From assembly GCA_963756895.1 (NCBI GenBank), contig CAVWPI010000014.1, positions 70,974 through 134,973 on the forward strand: a stretch of 64,000 nucleotides of DNA, written 5' to 3'. The notes under the pieces were generated by a model. That model worked only from the letters and a program-made list of their open reading frames with translations, searched no databases and was not told the DNA's origin. The DNA comes from DASUAS01 sp963756895. GTDB taxonomy: Bacteria > Actinomycetota > Acidimicrobiia > IMCC26256 > DASPTH01. This document shows positions 40,733 to 49,512 of the stretch, piece by piece. The position numbers were made by a program, and so were the translations under genes. How positions within the stretch are numbered: position 1 is the first letter of the stretch; each line of letters begins with the position of its first letter.

Positions 40733-42095
40733 CGACCGAGCCGAAGAACTCCGTCGACGAGCTCGTCGAGGTGGACGACACCGACCTCCTCGAGCGCGAC
40801 GAGCTCGCGCACGATCCCGAGGAACGTCGGCTCGAGGCGCAGACGGACGAGGGCCAGCAGCAGCTGCGTCCGCTCGTCGGCGAGTCGCGCACCCAGGAGC
40901 TGGTGCTCACCGGCGGCCCGTGGCCCGACCTCGACGACACCATGATCCTCAACATGGGTCCGCAGCACCCGTCCACGCACGGCGTGCTGCGCATCATGAT
41001 GGAGCTCGACGGCGAGACCGTGCTGCGCGCCAAGCCGGTCGTCGGCTATCTGCACACCGGCATGGAGAAGACGGGGGAGGAGCTCACCTACGTCCAGGGC
41101 GCCACCAACGTGACGCGCATGGACTACGCGTCGCCGTTGTCGAACGAGCTGGTGTTCTCGCTCGCCGTGGAGCGCCTCCTCGACCTCGAGCTCCCGGAGC
41201 GGGCCACGTGGATCCGCATGCTGCTGGTCGAGCTCAACCGCATGTCGTCGCACCTCCTGTTCCAGGCCACCAACGGCATGGACCTCGGCGCGGTGTCGAT
41301 GATGATCTACGGGTGGCGTGAACGCGAGTACACCCTGCGCGTGCTCGAGACGATCACCGGGCTGCGGATGAACCACAACTTCATCCGTCCCGGCGGGGTG
41401 GCCGCCGACCTGCCCGACGGCTGGCAGGACGACGTGCTCGAGCTGTGCAAGCAGGTCGAGCGCGGGGTCGCCGAGTACGACTCGCTGCTGTCGGAGAACC
41501 CGATCTGGCGCGAGCGCACCGTCGGCGTCGGCGTGCTCACCACGGAGGAGGCCCTCGCGCTCAACGCGACCGGTCCCATCCTCCGGTCGACCGGCTTCGC
41601 CTGGGACCTGCGCAGGGCGCAGCCGTACCTCGCCTACGACGACGTCGACTTCGACGTCATCTACAGCGCGAACGGCGATGTGTTCGACCGCTACCAGATC
41701 CGCCTCTACGAGATCCTCGAGTCGATCAAGATCGTGCGCCAATGCGTGGAGCACATGCCGGGCGGCGACTACCGCGTGCAGGACCGCAAGGTCACGCCGC
41801 CGCCCGCGCCCGCATCGACGAGTCGATGGAAGCGCTCATCCACCACTTCAAGCTCTTCACCGAGGGCTTCCGCGTGCCCGCGGGAGAGACGTACGTCGCG
41901 ATCGAGTCGCCTCGCGGCGAGATCGGGTGCTATCTCGTGTCCGACGGCACCGCGAAGCCGAACCGGCTCCACATCCGCGGCCCGTCGTTCTACAACCTGC
42001 AGTCGATGGACGCGATGGTGCCCGGCGGGATGTTCGCCGACGCGGTCGCGGTCGTCTCGAGCATCGATCCGATCATGGGGGAGGTCGACCGCTAG
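40729..42095 (+). CDS. nuoD: NADH-quinone oxidoreductase subunit D, one frame slip
   Basis: About 456 residues, one of the two quinone-site subunits. The N-terminal extension of 60 residues is acidic. Family blocks are MILNMGPQHPSTHGVLRIM, GYLHTGMEKTGE, TRMDYASPLSNEL and MHNFIRPGGV-type region. A net -1 slip at about 41802-41806 (CCC for CCCC; PPPRARIDESMEAL restored) shifts the last 95 residues. The TAG overlaps the nuoE GTG. Confidence 0.9.
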
Positions 42096-42589
42096 TGCCG
42101 TTCACGCCTGCGAACCTCGACCTCGCGCGCGAGACCATCGCGAAGTACCCGCAGAAGAAGTCGGCGGTGCTCCCGCTGCTGCATCTCGCACAGGACCAGG
42201 ACGGTCACATCACGCCGGCGGCGATGGAGGAGATCGCCGACCTGCTCGACCTCACGCCTGCGCTGGTGCTCGGGACGTGCTCCTTCTACACGATGTTCAA
42301 GCGGGATCCGGTCGGGAACCTCCTGGTGTCGGTCTGCACCAACGTGAGCTGCCTGGTCAACGGCGGCCCCGACCTCCTCGACCACCTGCAGCGGCGCTAC
42401 GCCGCCGACTCCGACGTCACCGTCGAAGAGGTGGAGTGCCTCGCGGCGTGCGACCTCGCGCCGGTGCTGCAGGTCAATTACGAGTTCCACGGTCCGGTCA
42501 CCGGGCCCGACGCCGAGACGGTCGTCGACGAGTACAAGGCGGGCACGCGGGTGGCGCGCACGATCTCCGGTACGCGGGTGCGGAGCTGA
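42095..42589 (+). CDS. nuoE: NADH-quinone oxidoreductase subunit E
   Basis: 164-residue thioredoxin-fold [2Fe-2S] subunit of the NADH-oxidising arm. Ligand cysteines are in GTCSFYTMF-adjacent text, with SVCTNVSCLV and EVECLAACDLAP supplying the C-X4-C and C-X3-C pairs. A GTG start at 42095 overlaps the nuoD stop. This gene is missing from the second complex I operon. Confidence 0.93.
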   Translation: MPFTPANLDLARETIAKYPQKKSAVLPLLHLAQDQDGHITPAAMEEIADLLDLTPALVLGTCSFYTMFKRDPVGNLLVSVCTNVSCLVNGGPDLLDHLQRRYAADSDVTVEEVECLAACDLAPVLQVNYEFHGPVTGPDAETVVDEYKAGTRVARTISGTRVRS

Positions 42590-42592
42590 GCC

Positions 42593-43912
42593 ATGGCCGC
42601 TGAGACCCGGATCATCACCAAGTTCCTCAACGAGCGTCCCGACGACTCGTGGGCCATCGACGCCGCGCTCGGCAACGGCGCCTACGACGGGCTCAAGAAG
42701 GCACTCGGCATGACGCCCGAGGACATCATCACCGAGGTGCAGACCTCGGGGCTCCGCGGTCGCGGCGGTGCCGGCTTCGGCACCGGGCAGAAGTGGTCGT
42801 TCCTGCCCAAGGATGTGTTCCCGCGCTACCTCGCGGTCAACGGCGACGAGGGCGAACCGTCCACGTTCAAGGATCACATGCTGGTGGAGCGCGACCCGCA
42901 CCAGTTGCTCGAGGGCGTGATCATCACGTCGTACGCGATCCAGTGCCACACCGCGTTCATCTACCTGCGTGGCGAGTTCGGGCTCGGCGCCGAGCGACTC
43001 GGCCAGGCGATCGCCGAGGCCTACGACAAGGGCTTCGTCGGCACGAACATCCTCGGCTCCGGTTTCGACCTCGAGATCGTGCTGCACCGTGGGGCCGGCT
43101 GCTACATCGCCGGTGACGAGACGGGCTTGCTGTCGAGCCTCGAAGGCGAGCGCGCGATGCCGCGCATCAAGCCGCCGTTCCCGGCGGTGCAGGGCGTGTA
43201 CGCGGCGCCCACGATCGTCAACAACGTCGAGACGATGTCGACGGTGCCGCACATCATCAACCGCGGCGGCGAGTGGTACGCGTCGATGGGCGTCAACCGC
43301 TCCACCGGCACGCGCATCTTCTCGGTGTCGGGCAACGTCGAACGACCAGGCAACTACGAGATCGAGCTGGGCATGACGTTCCGCGAGCTCATCTACGACC
43401 TCGCCGGCGGCATCAAGGACGGCAAGGGCCTCGGCTTCTTCATCCCCGGTGGCGCGTCGTCGCCGTGGCTGATCGAAGAGCACCTCGACGCTCCCCTCGA
43501 CATGGACTCGGTGCAGAGCGAGCTCAAGACCATGCTCGGGTCCGGGGCGGTCATGGTGTTCGACGAGACCGTCGACCCGCTGCTGGTCGCGTGGCGCATC
43601 GCGAAGTTCTTCGCCCACGAGTCGTGCGGCAAGTGCACGCCGTGCCGTGAGGGCTCGGGCTGGGTGGAGAAGGTGCTCTACCGGATGGCGCACGGCTACG
43701 GCCGGCCCGAAGACCTCGACCTGCTGCTCGGGTTCGGCAACAACCTCGCGCTGGGCATGTCGTGGCCACCCGGCATGACCACCATCTGCCAGCTGGGGCC
43801 GAGCGTCATGTCGCCCACACAGAGCCTGCGCAACTTCTGGTACGACGAGATCAAGGAACGCATGGCGCGCGACACGGAAGCGCGCGGTGAGATCGCGGTG
43901 GTGAGCGCATGA
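42593..43912 (+). CDS. nuoF: NADH-quinone oxidoreductase subunit F
   Basis: 439 residues. It binds NADH, FMN and a [4Fe-4S] cluster. GLRGRGGAGFGTGQKWSF is the NADH loop, NGDEGEPSTFKD binds FMN, and SCGKCTPCREG carries three cluster cysteines with a fourth further on. ATG 42593 lies 3 bases after the nuoE stop. The entry point of NADH electrons; no counterpart exists in the second operon. Confidence 0.95.
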   Translation: MAAETRIITKFLNERPDDSWAIDAALGNGAYDGLKKALGMTPEDIITEVQTSGLRGRGGAGFGTGQKWSFLPKDVFPRYLAVNGDEGEPSTFKDHMLVERDPHQLLEGVIITSYAIQCHTAFIYLRGEFGLGAERLGQAIAEAYDKGFVGTNILGSGFDLEIVLHRGAGCYIAGDETGLLSSLEGERAMPRIKPPFPAVQGVYAAPTIVNNVETMSTVPHIINRGGEWYASMGVNRSTGTRIFSVSGNVERPGNYEIELGMTFRELIYDLAGGIKDGKGLGFFIPGGASSPWLIEEHLDAPLDMDSVQSELKTMLGSGAVMVFDETVDPLLVAWRIAKFFAHESCGKCTPCREGSGWVEKVLYRMAHGYGRPEDLDLLLGFGNNLALGMSWPPGMTTICQLGPSVMSPTQSLRNFWYDEIKERMARDTEARGEIAVVSA

Positions 43913-43934
43913 GCGTGTGCGCCATGGAGGAAGC

Positions 43935-46724
43935 ATGAGTACCGACGCGGTCCGCATGAGCCAGTGGCCGTCGGACCAGCGCTACGTGATCCCGGTCGCA
44001 CCCGGGCCCGACATGGTGACGGTCACCATCGACGGCAAGGAGGTGCAGGCGGGGCGCGGCGAGCTCCTCATCAAGGTCGCGCAGGAGCACGGCTCCTACA
44101 TCCCGCGCTTCTGTTGGCACGAGCGCATGAAGCCGGTGGGCATGTGCCGCATGTGCCTGGTCGAGGTCGAGGGCATGCGCGGCATGCAGATCTCGTGCGC
44201 CACGCCGGTCACCGACGGCATGGTCGTCAACACGCAGTCGCCCAACGTCAAGGCGGTGCAGGACGGCGTCCTCGAGTTCCTGCTGATCAACCACCCCCTC
44301 GACTGCCCGGTGTGCGACCGCGGCGGTGAGTGCCCGCTCCAGGACCAGACCCTCGCGTTCGGTCCCGGCGAGTCGCGCTTCGTCGAGGAGAAGCGCCACT
44401 TCGAGAAGCCGGTGCCCATCAGCGACCTCGTGCTGCTCGACCGCGAGCGCTGTATCCAGTGCGGCCGCTGCACGCGGTTCGCGGCCGAGATCGCCGGCGA
44501 TCCACTGATCGACTTCGGTGAGCGCGGAGCGAACACGCAGGTCATCACCTACCCCGACGAGCCGTTCTCCTCCTACTTCTCCGGCAACACCGTGCAGATC
44601 TGCCCGGTGGGTGCGCTCACCGCGAGCTCGTACCGCTTCCGCGCCCGCCCATGGGACCTGCAGACCGTCGAGACGTCCTGCACCACGTGCGCGGTCGGTT
44701 GCCGCGGCGCGCTGCAGAGCACGTCGAACCGCATCGTCCGCCTCCTCGGCGTCGACTCGGAGCCGGTGAACCAGGGGTGGCTCTGCGACAAGGGTCGCTA
44801 CGGCTACGAGTGGGTGCACTCCGACGACCGTGTGCGCGCGCCGATGGTGCGCAAGAACGGCGAGCTGGTCGAGGTGTCGTGGCCGGAAGCGCTCGACGTC
44901 GCGGCGGCGGGCCTGCAGCGCGCGCTCGACGCCGGTGGGCCCGGATCCGTCGCGGTGCTCGGCGGCGCCCGGGGCACCAACGAGGACGCTTTCGTGTGGG
45001 CGCGCCTGGCCAAGGGCGTGCTGGGCACCGACAACGTCGACGCGCAGTTGGGCGACGGGCTCCCGGCGGAGGTCGTGCTCGGGCTTCCGAGCGCGACCAT
45101 CGCCGACATCGACCGCGCCCGGGGCGTCGTGCTCGTGGCCCCCGACCTCCGCGAGGAGCTCCCGGTGCTGCACCTGCGCGTGCGACGCGCCGCGGTCGAG
45201 CTGGGTGTGCCCGTGATCGAGCTCGCCCCGCGCGCCAGTGGACTCACGCGCGACGTCACCGCGGTGCTGCGTCACGCGCCCGGCGAGGCCGGCGCGATGG
45301 CGGAGCAGCTCGCCCGCGCCCTCGCCACGGCCGCCACCGCGTCGGGGAGTGGCTCGATCGAGAAGGCGGTGAGCGCCCTCGACGGTCGCGACGGCGACCT
45401 GATCGTCATCATCGGTCGGCAGTCGCTCGCCGAGTCGTCGGCGTCGGTCGTCCAGGCCGCAGCCGCGCTGGCGGCGCTGCCGAACGTGAAGTTCCTCTCC
45501 GCGGTGCGGCGCGCCAACGTCCGCGGCGCGCTCGAGCTCGGTCTGACGCCGGGCTTCCTCCCCGGTCGGGTCACGCTCGACGCCGGGCGCGACCACTACG
45601 CCGGTGAGTGGGGCACCGTTCCCAGCCAGCGCGGACTCGACGCCGCCGGGATCTTCGAAGCGGCGGCGGCGGGAACCATCCGGGCGCTCGTGCTCCTCGG
45701 CGCGGAGCCGGAGCAGGACTTCCCCGACCGCATCCGCATGCGCGCCGGCTTCGACGCGGCGCCGTTCCTGGTGGCCGTCGGCGCGTTCACCGCCGACGCA
45801 TCGGCGCGCGCCGACGTGTTCCTCCCCACCTCGGTGTGGGGCGAGAAGACCGGCACCACCACCAACCTCGAAGGTCGAGTGCTGCGCATGGCGCGCCTCA
45901 TCACCCCTGAGGGCCTCACGATGGACGACTGGCGCATCGCGCAGGAGCTGGCGGCGCGCTTCGACGTCGACTTCGGGTACGACACCGCCGACGACGTGCA
46001 GGACGAGATCGCCCGCGTCGCGCCCGCCTTCGCCGGCGTCGACGCCGACCTCGTGCGCCGGGCGCGCGACGGCGCGGTGCTCCCGATCGCCGACTTCCCC
46101 GACGAGATCGTGTTCCAGCACGTCCTCGGCGTCACCGCCGGTCGCTCGTGGGAGCCCATTCGGCCCGGCGTCGCCGCCGACGAGTCGCACCTGTCGTCGC
46201 TCGGGACCGGCGCGGTGGCCGCCAGCGGCACGGGCTCCGATCCGATCAAGCCCGGGCTCGCGAGCGGCGAGCCCCCGGAGGAGGACACGGAGTCGGCGGA
46301 GGAGGCGGTCGCGGCCGCGGCCGAGGAGCTGGCGGCGCGCCCCGACCTCTACGTGTGGGATCGCAGCGCCGAAGCCCCGGCGCCCACCCCGCCCGACGCG
46401 TACAGTCTCCGGCTCGTGGCGGCCCGCACCCTCTACGACACCGGTCGCATCGTGTCGAACGGACCCGCGCTCATCCAGCTCGCGGGCACCAACGCGCTGG
46501 TCGTCCACCCGAGCGACCTGGGTCGCATCGGGGTGAGCGCCGAGGGCGACGACGTGCGCGTCACCACGCCGCGCGGCACGGTCACGGTGCCGGTCGTCGG
46601 CGACAGCGCCACCGCACCAGGCACCGCGTTCATGGCGTTCGCGCAGGGCGGCGACGTGGGTCCCAACGACGTCGTCGACATCGCCGCCGCGGTGACCGAG
46701 CTCCGGGTGGAGACGACGCGGTGA
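43935..46724 (+). CDS. nuoG: NADH-quinone oxidoreductase subunit G
   Basis: 929 residues from ATG 43935. The N-terminal domain holds the [2Fe-2S] site FCWHERMKPVGMCRMCLVEV, the His-ligated HPLDCPVCDRGGECPLQD cluster, CIQCGRCTRF with CPVGALTAS, and the extra SCTTCAVGCRG cluster. The molybdopterin-like domain follows, without a metal-binding pterin site being obvious. An acidic, Ala-rich insertion (PEEDTESAEEAVAAAAEELA) near residue 780 is unusual. Upstream ATG 43917 would add 6 residues. Confidence 0.94.
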   Translation: MSTDAVRMSQWPSDQRYVIPVAPGPDMVTVTIDGKEVQAGRGELLIKVAQEHGSYIPRFCWHERMKPVGMCRMCLVEVEGMRGMQISCATPVTDGMVVNTQSPNVKAVQDGVLEFLLINHPLDCPVCDRGGECPLQDQTLAFGPGESRFVEEKRHFEKPVPISDLVLLDRERCIQCGRCTRFAAEIAGDPLIDFGERGANTQVITYPDEPFSSYFSGNTVQICPVGALTASSYRFRARPWDLQTVETSCTTCAVGCRGALQSTSNRIVRLLGVDSEPVNQGWLCDKGRYGYEWVHSDDRVRAPMVRKNGELVEVSWPEALDVAAAGLQRALDAGGPGSVAVLGGARGTNEDAFVWARLAKGVLGTDNVDAQLGDGLPAEVVLGLPSATIADIDRARGVVLVAPDLREELPVLHLRVRRAAVELGVPVIELAPRASGLTRDVTAVLRHAPGEAGAMAEQLARALATAATASGSGSIEKAVSALDGRDGDLIVIIGRQSLAESSASVVQAAAALAALPNVKFLSAVRRANVRGALELGLTPGFLPGRVTLDAGRDHYAGEWGTVPSQRGLDAAGIFEAAAAGTIRALVLLGAEPEQDFPDRIRMRAGFDAAPFLVAVGAFTADASARADVFLPTSVWGEKTGTTTNLEGRVLRMARLITPEGLTMDDWRIAQELAARFDVDFGYDTADDVQDEIARVAPAFAGVDADLVRRARDGAVLPIADFPDEIVFQHVLGVTAGRSWEPIRPGVAADESHLSSLGTGAVAASGTGSDPIKPGLASGEPPEEDTESAEEAVAAAAEELAARPDLYVWDRSAEAPAPTPPDAYSLRLVAARTLYDTGRIVSNGPALIQLAGTNALVVHPSDLGRIGVSAEGDDVRVTTPRGTVTVPVVGDSATAPGTAFMAFAQGGDVGPNDVVDIAAAVTELRVETTR

Positions 46725-47942
46725 CGCCCGTGTCGACGCTGCTCGCGGTCACCGACCCGCTGTTCGACCACGGCGTCGACACCACGGTCGTGCTGATCAT
46801 CATCGGCAAGACGATCGCAGTGTTCGTGCTGCTGCTGTTGTCCGTGCTCTTGTACATCTGGTTCCTGCGCAAGGTCATCGCCAAGATGCAGAACCGGGTG
46901 GGACCCGACCGCGCCGGGCCGTTCGGGTTGTTCCAGAGCCTCGCCGACGGCATCAAGCTCTTCTTCAAGGAGCAGTCGGAGCCCAACACCGCCGACCGGC
47001 GCCTCTTCCGCATCGCGCCCTACCTCGCGCTGCTGCCCGCGTTCCTCGCGTTCAGCATCGTGCCCATCGGTGGCGTCGTCACCATCGCTGGTCACGAGAC
47101 CTTCCTCCAGCTCGCCGACCTGCCGTTCGGCATCCTGTGGCTGATCGCCGATGTCGGGCCTCGGGCTCTACGGCGTGCTGCTCGCCGGCTGGTCATCCGG
47201 CTCGAAGTACCCGCTCCTCGGCTCGGTGCGCGCGTCGGCGCAGCTGCTCAGCTACGAAGCCGCGTTCGGGCTCGCGATCGTCGGCGTGCTGGTGCAGGCG
47301 AACACGCTCTCCACGCGCGGCATCGTCATCCAGCAGGGCTGGGACGGGTTCCAGTCGATCTTCAACGGCGACTGGTACTGGTTGCCAGCGATCGTCGCCC
47401 TCGTGATCTTCGTGATCTCGGCGGTGGCGGAGACCAACCACCCGCCCTTCGACCTCGTCGAGGCCGAGCAGGAGCTCACCGGCGGGTTCTTCACCGAGTA
47501 CACCGGCATCAAGTTCGCGATCTTCTACCTCGCCGAGTTCATGAACGTCATCACGATGTGCGCCATCGCGGTGACGCTCTTCTTCGGCGGACCCAACGGT
47601 CCCGGGCTCGGCTTCCTGCCCGCCAACGGCTGGGTCAACGCGTGGATCATGCCGATGTTCTGGTTCTTCCTGAAGGTCATCATCCTGCTGTTCGGCACCG
47701 TGTGGCTGCGCGCCTCGCTCCCGCGCCTGCGCTACGACCAGCTGATGGGCCTGGGCTGGAAGTTCCTCATCGAGATCGCCTTCATCTGGGTGATGATCTC
47801 GGGCGTCGTGATCGTCGCCAAGGAGGAGGGTTGGTCGATGTGGATCGTCCTCCCCGCCGCCATCGCCGGTGCCCTCGCCATCGGCACCACCCTCTACCTC
47901 TCGGTGCCCAAGAAGACGGAACTCGTCGAGGAGATCCGCTAG
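46721..47942 (+). CDS. nuoH: NADH-quinone oxidoreductase subunit H, one frame slip
   Basis: About 407 residues; the membrane subunit that joins the quinone cavity to the proton channel. Family blocks are KMQNRVGPDRAGPFGLFQSL, ADGIKLFFKEQ, then after a net +1 slip near 47146-47152 MSGLGLYGVLLAGWSSGSKY, SYEAAFGLAIVGVL and TNHPPFDLVEAEQELTGGFF. The GTG overlaps the nuoG stop, and the TAG overlaps the nuoI GTG. Confidence 0.92.
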
Positions 47943-48622
47943 TGGGCTGGCTGAGCGGGTTCGGGGTGACGCTGCGCCAGATCGGGCGCCCCAAGGTCAC
48001 CGAGCACTATCCGAAGGAGAAGCGGCCGAAGCCGGTGCGCTTCCACGGCCGCCACGTCCTCAACCGCTACGAGGACGGCATGGAGAAGTGCATCGGGTGC
48101 GAGCTCTGCGCGGGCGTGTGCCCGGCGAAGTGCATCTACGTGCGCGGCGCCGACAACCCGATCGACGCGCCGGTGTCACCCGGTGAGCGCTACGGCTTCG
48201 TCTACGAGATCAACTACCTGCGCTGCATCCACTGCGACCTGTGCGTGGAGGCGTGCCCCACCGAGGCGATCACCGAGACCAAGCTCTTCGAGTTCTCCTT
48301 CTCCAACCGCGAGGACGCGATCTACACCAAGGCCGAGCTCCTCGTCGACGACGACGGCCGCGCCCGCCGCCAGCCGTGGGAGCTGTGGCTCGGGAACGAG
48401 GACGAGCACACGAGCGCGTGGATGCGCGCCACGGCGCCCTCGGGTCAGGCGGTCTACGAGGGCCGCGTCGGGTGGTCGGGCGAGCTCGGCTTCGGCGTGC
48501 GCGCGCCCGAGGTGGGGCAGTCCGCCACCGAAGCCGAGGACCAGTTCACCGAGGCCGCTCCCGCGGAACCGGTCGGCATCGTCGACACCGAGCACGCCTC
48601 CGACCACACGGGCGGGCACTGA
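47942..48622 (+). CDS. nuoI: NADH-quinone oxidoreductase subunit I
   Basis: 226 residues, bearing two [4Fe-4S] clusters. Motifs are KCIGCELCAGVCPAKC and RCIHCDLCVEACPTEA, both CX2CX2CX3C. It ends with an acidic 50-residue tail (EAEDQFTEAAPAEPVG). It relays electrons to nuoB. The second operon encodes a separate, shorter copy at 59635. Confidence 0.94.
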   Translation: MGWLSGFGVTLRQIGRPKVTEHYPKEKRPKPVRFHGRHVLNRYEDGMEKCIGCELCAGVCPAKCIYVRGADNPIDAPVSPGERYGFVYEINYLRCIHCDLCVEACPTEAITETKLFEFSFSNREDAIYTKAELLVDDDGRARRQPWELWLGNEDEHTSAWMRATAPSGQAVYEGRVGWSGELGFGVRAPEVGQSATEAEDQFTEAAPAEPVGIVDTEHASDHTGGH

Positions 48623-48625
48623 CCG

Positions 48626-49180
48626 ATGGAAGCATTCATCTTCTTCGTGTTCGGCGCGCTGACGCTCGCCGGCGCGTTCGGGGTGATCCTGGCGCGCAAC
48701 CCGGTGCACTCGGCGATGTCGCTCGTCGTCACGCTGGTGAGCGTGGCGGTGCTGTTCCTCCAGCAGGATGCCCACCTCCTCGCCGCCGTGCAGGTGGTCG
48801 TCTACGCCGGCGCCATCGTCGTGCTCTTCCTGTTCGTGATCATGCTGCTGGGCGTCGACCACCCCGACACGCTGCACGACCCCTTGAAGATGCAGCGCGT
48901 CGCCGCCATCGTGGTCGGCCTCGTGCTCCTCGCCGAGGTGCTGTTCCTCGGGGGACACAACTGGGCCACCGGCGCCAAGGCGCCGGCCGACCAGGCGATC
49001 CGCGGCGGCACGCCGGGACTCGGCAACAACGTCGAGCGCGTCGCACGGTCGCTGTTCACCGACTTCCTCTGGCCGTTCGAGATCACGGCCGCGCTGCTCG
49101 TGGCCGCGGTCATCGGTGCGGTCGTGCTCGCCCGCCGCAGCCGCCAGGCCGACGAACTGGCGGCGGAGGAAGCGCCGTGA
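48626..49180 (+). CDS. nuoJ: NADH-quinone oxidoreductase subunit J
   Basis: 184-residue membrane subunit with about five helices. The conserved helix ARNPVHSAMSLVVTLVSVAV and the pi-bulge helix VQVVVYAGAIVVLFLFVIML are clear. It has a Gly/Ala-rich extracytoplasmic loop around residue 115. GTG of nuoK overlaps its stop. No slip. Confidence 0.93.
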   Translation: MEAFIFFVFGALTLAGAFGVILARNPVHSAMSLVVTLVSVAVLFLQQDAHLLAAVQVVVYAGAIVVLFLFVIMLLGVDHPDTLHDPLKMQRVAAIVVGLVLLAEVLFLGGHNWATGAKAPADQAIRGGTPGLGNNVERVARSLFTDFLWPFEITAALLVAAVIGAVVLARRSRQADELAAEEAP

Positions 49181-49512
49181 CCGTGACGCTCGCCTCCCTC
49201 GACATCACCGCCGACTACTACCTGATCCTGGCGGCGATGCTCTTCACCATCGGTGCGGTCGGCCTGCTCACGCGGCGCAACGTGCTGGTGATGTTCATGT
49301 GCGTCGAGCTCATGCTCAACGCGGTGAACCTCACGTTCGTGGCGTTCGCCAACGAGCTCAACGACATACGCGGTCAGGTGATCGTGTTCTTCGTGCTGTC
49401 GGTCGCCGCCGCTGAGGTCGCGGTGGGACTCGGCATCATCGTCGCCATCTTCCGTCGCCGCCGCGGTGCCACCGCCGACGACCTCGACCTCCTCAAGGAC
49501 CCGACGTCGTGA
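49177..49512 (+). CDS. nuoK: NADH-quinone oxidoreductase subunit K
   Basis: 111-residue, three-helix proton-path subunit (GTG 49177). It contains the conserved MFMCVELMLNAVNLTFVAF glutamate helix and AAAEVAVGLGIIVAIFR with the second glutamate. The C-terminal tail (GATADDLDLLKDPTS) is longer than usual. Its stop overlaps the nuoL GTG. Confidence 0.95.
   Translation: MTVTLASLDITADYYLILAAMLFTIGAVGLLTRRNVLVMFMCVELMLNAVNLTFVAFANELNDIRGQVIVFFVLSVAAAEVAVGLGIIVAIFRRRRGATADDLDLLKDPTS

Noticed and set aside
41800..41810. Programmed ribosomal frameshifting in nuoD
   Set aside because: No slippery heptamer or downstream pseudoknot is evident, and the slip is explained by one missing C in a C run, as in the efflux gene.
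43851..46508. An 885-codon minus-strand frame opposite nuoG
   Set aside because: Its Arg/His/Gly/Val-rich composition has no domain, and it lies fully inside a gene with all NuoG cluster motifs.
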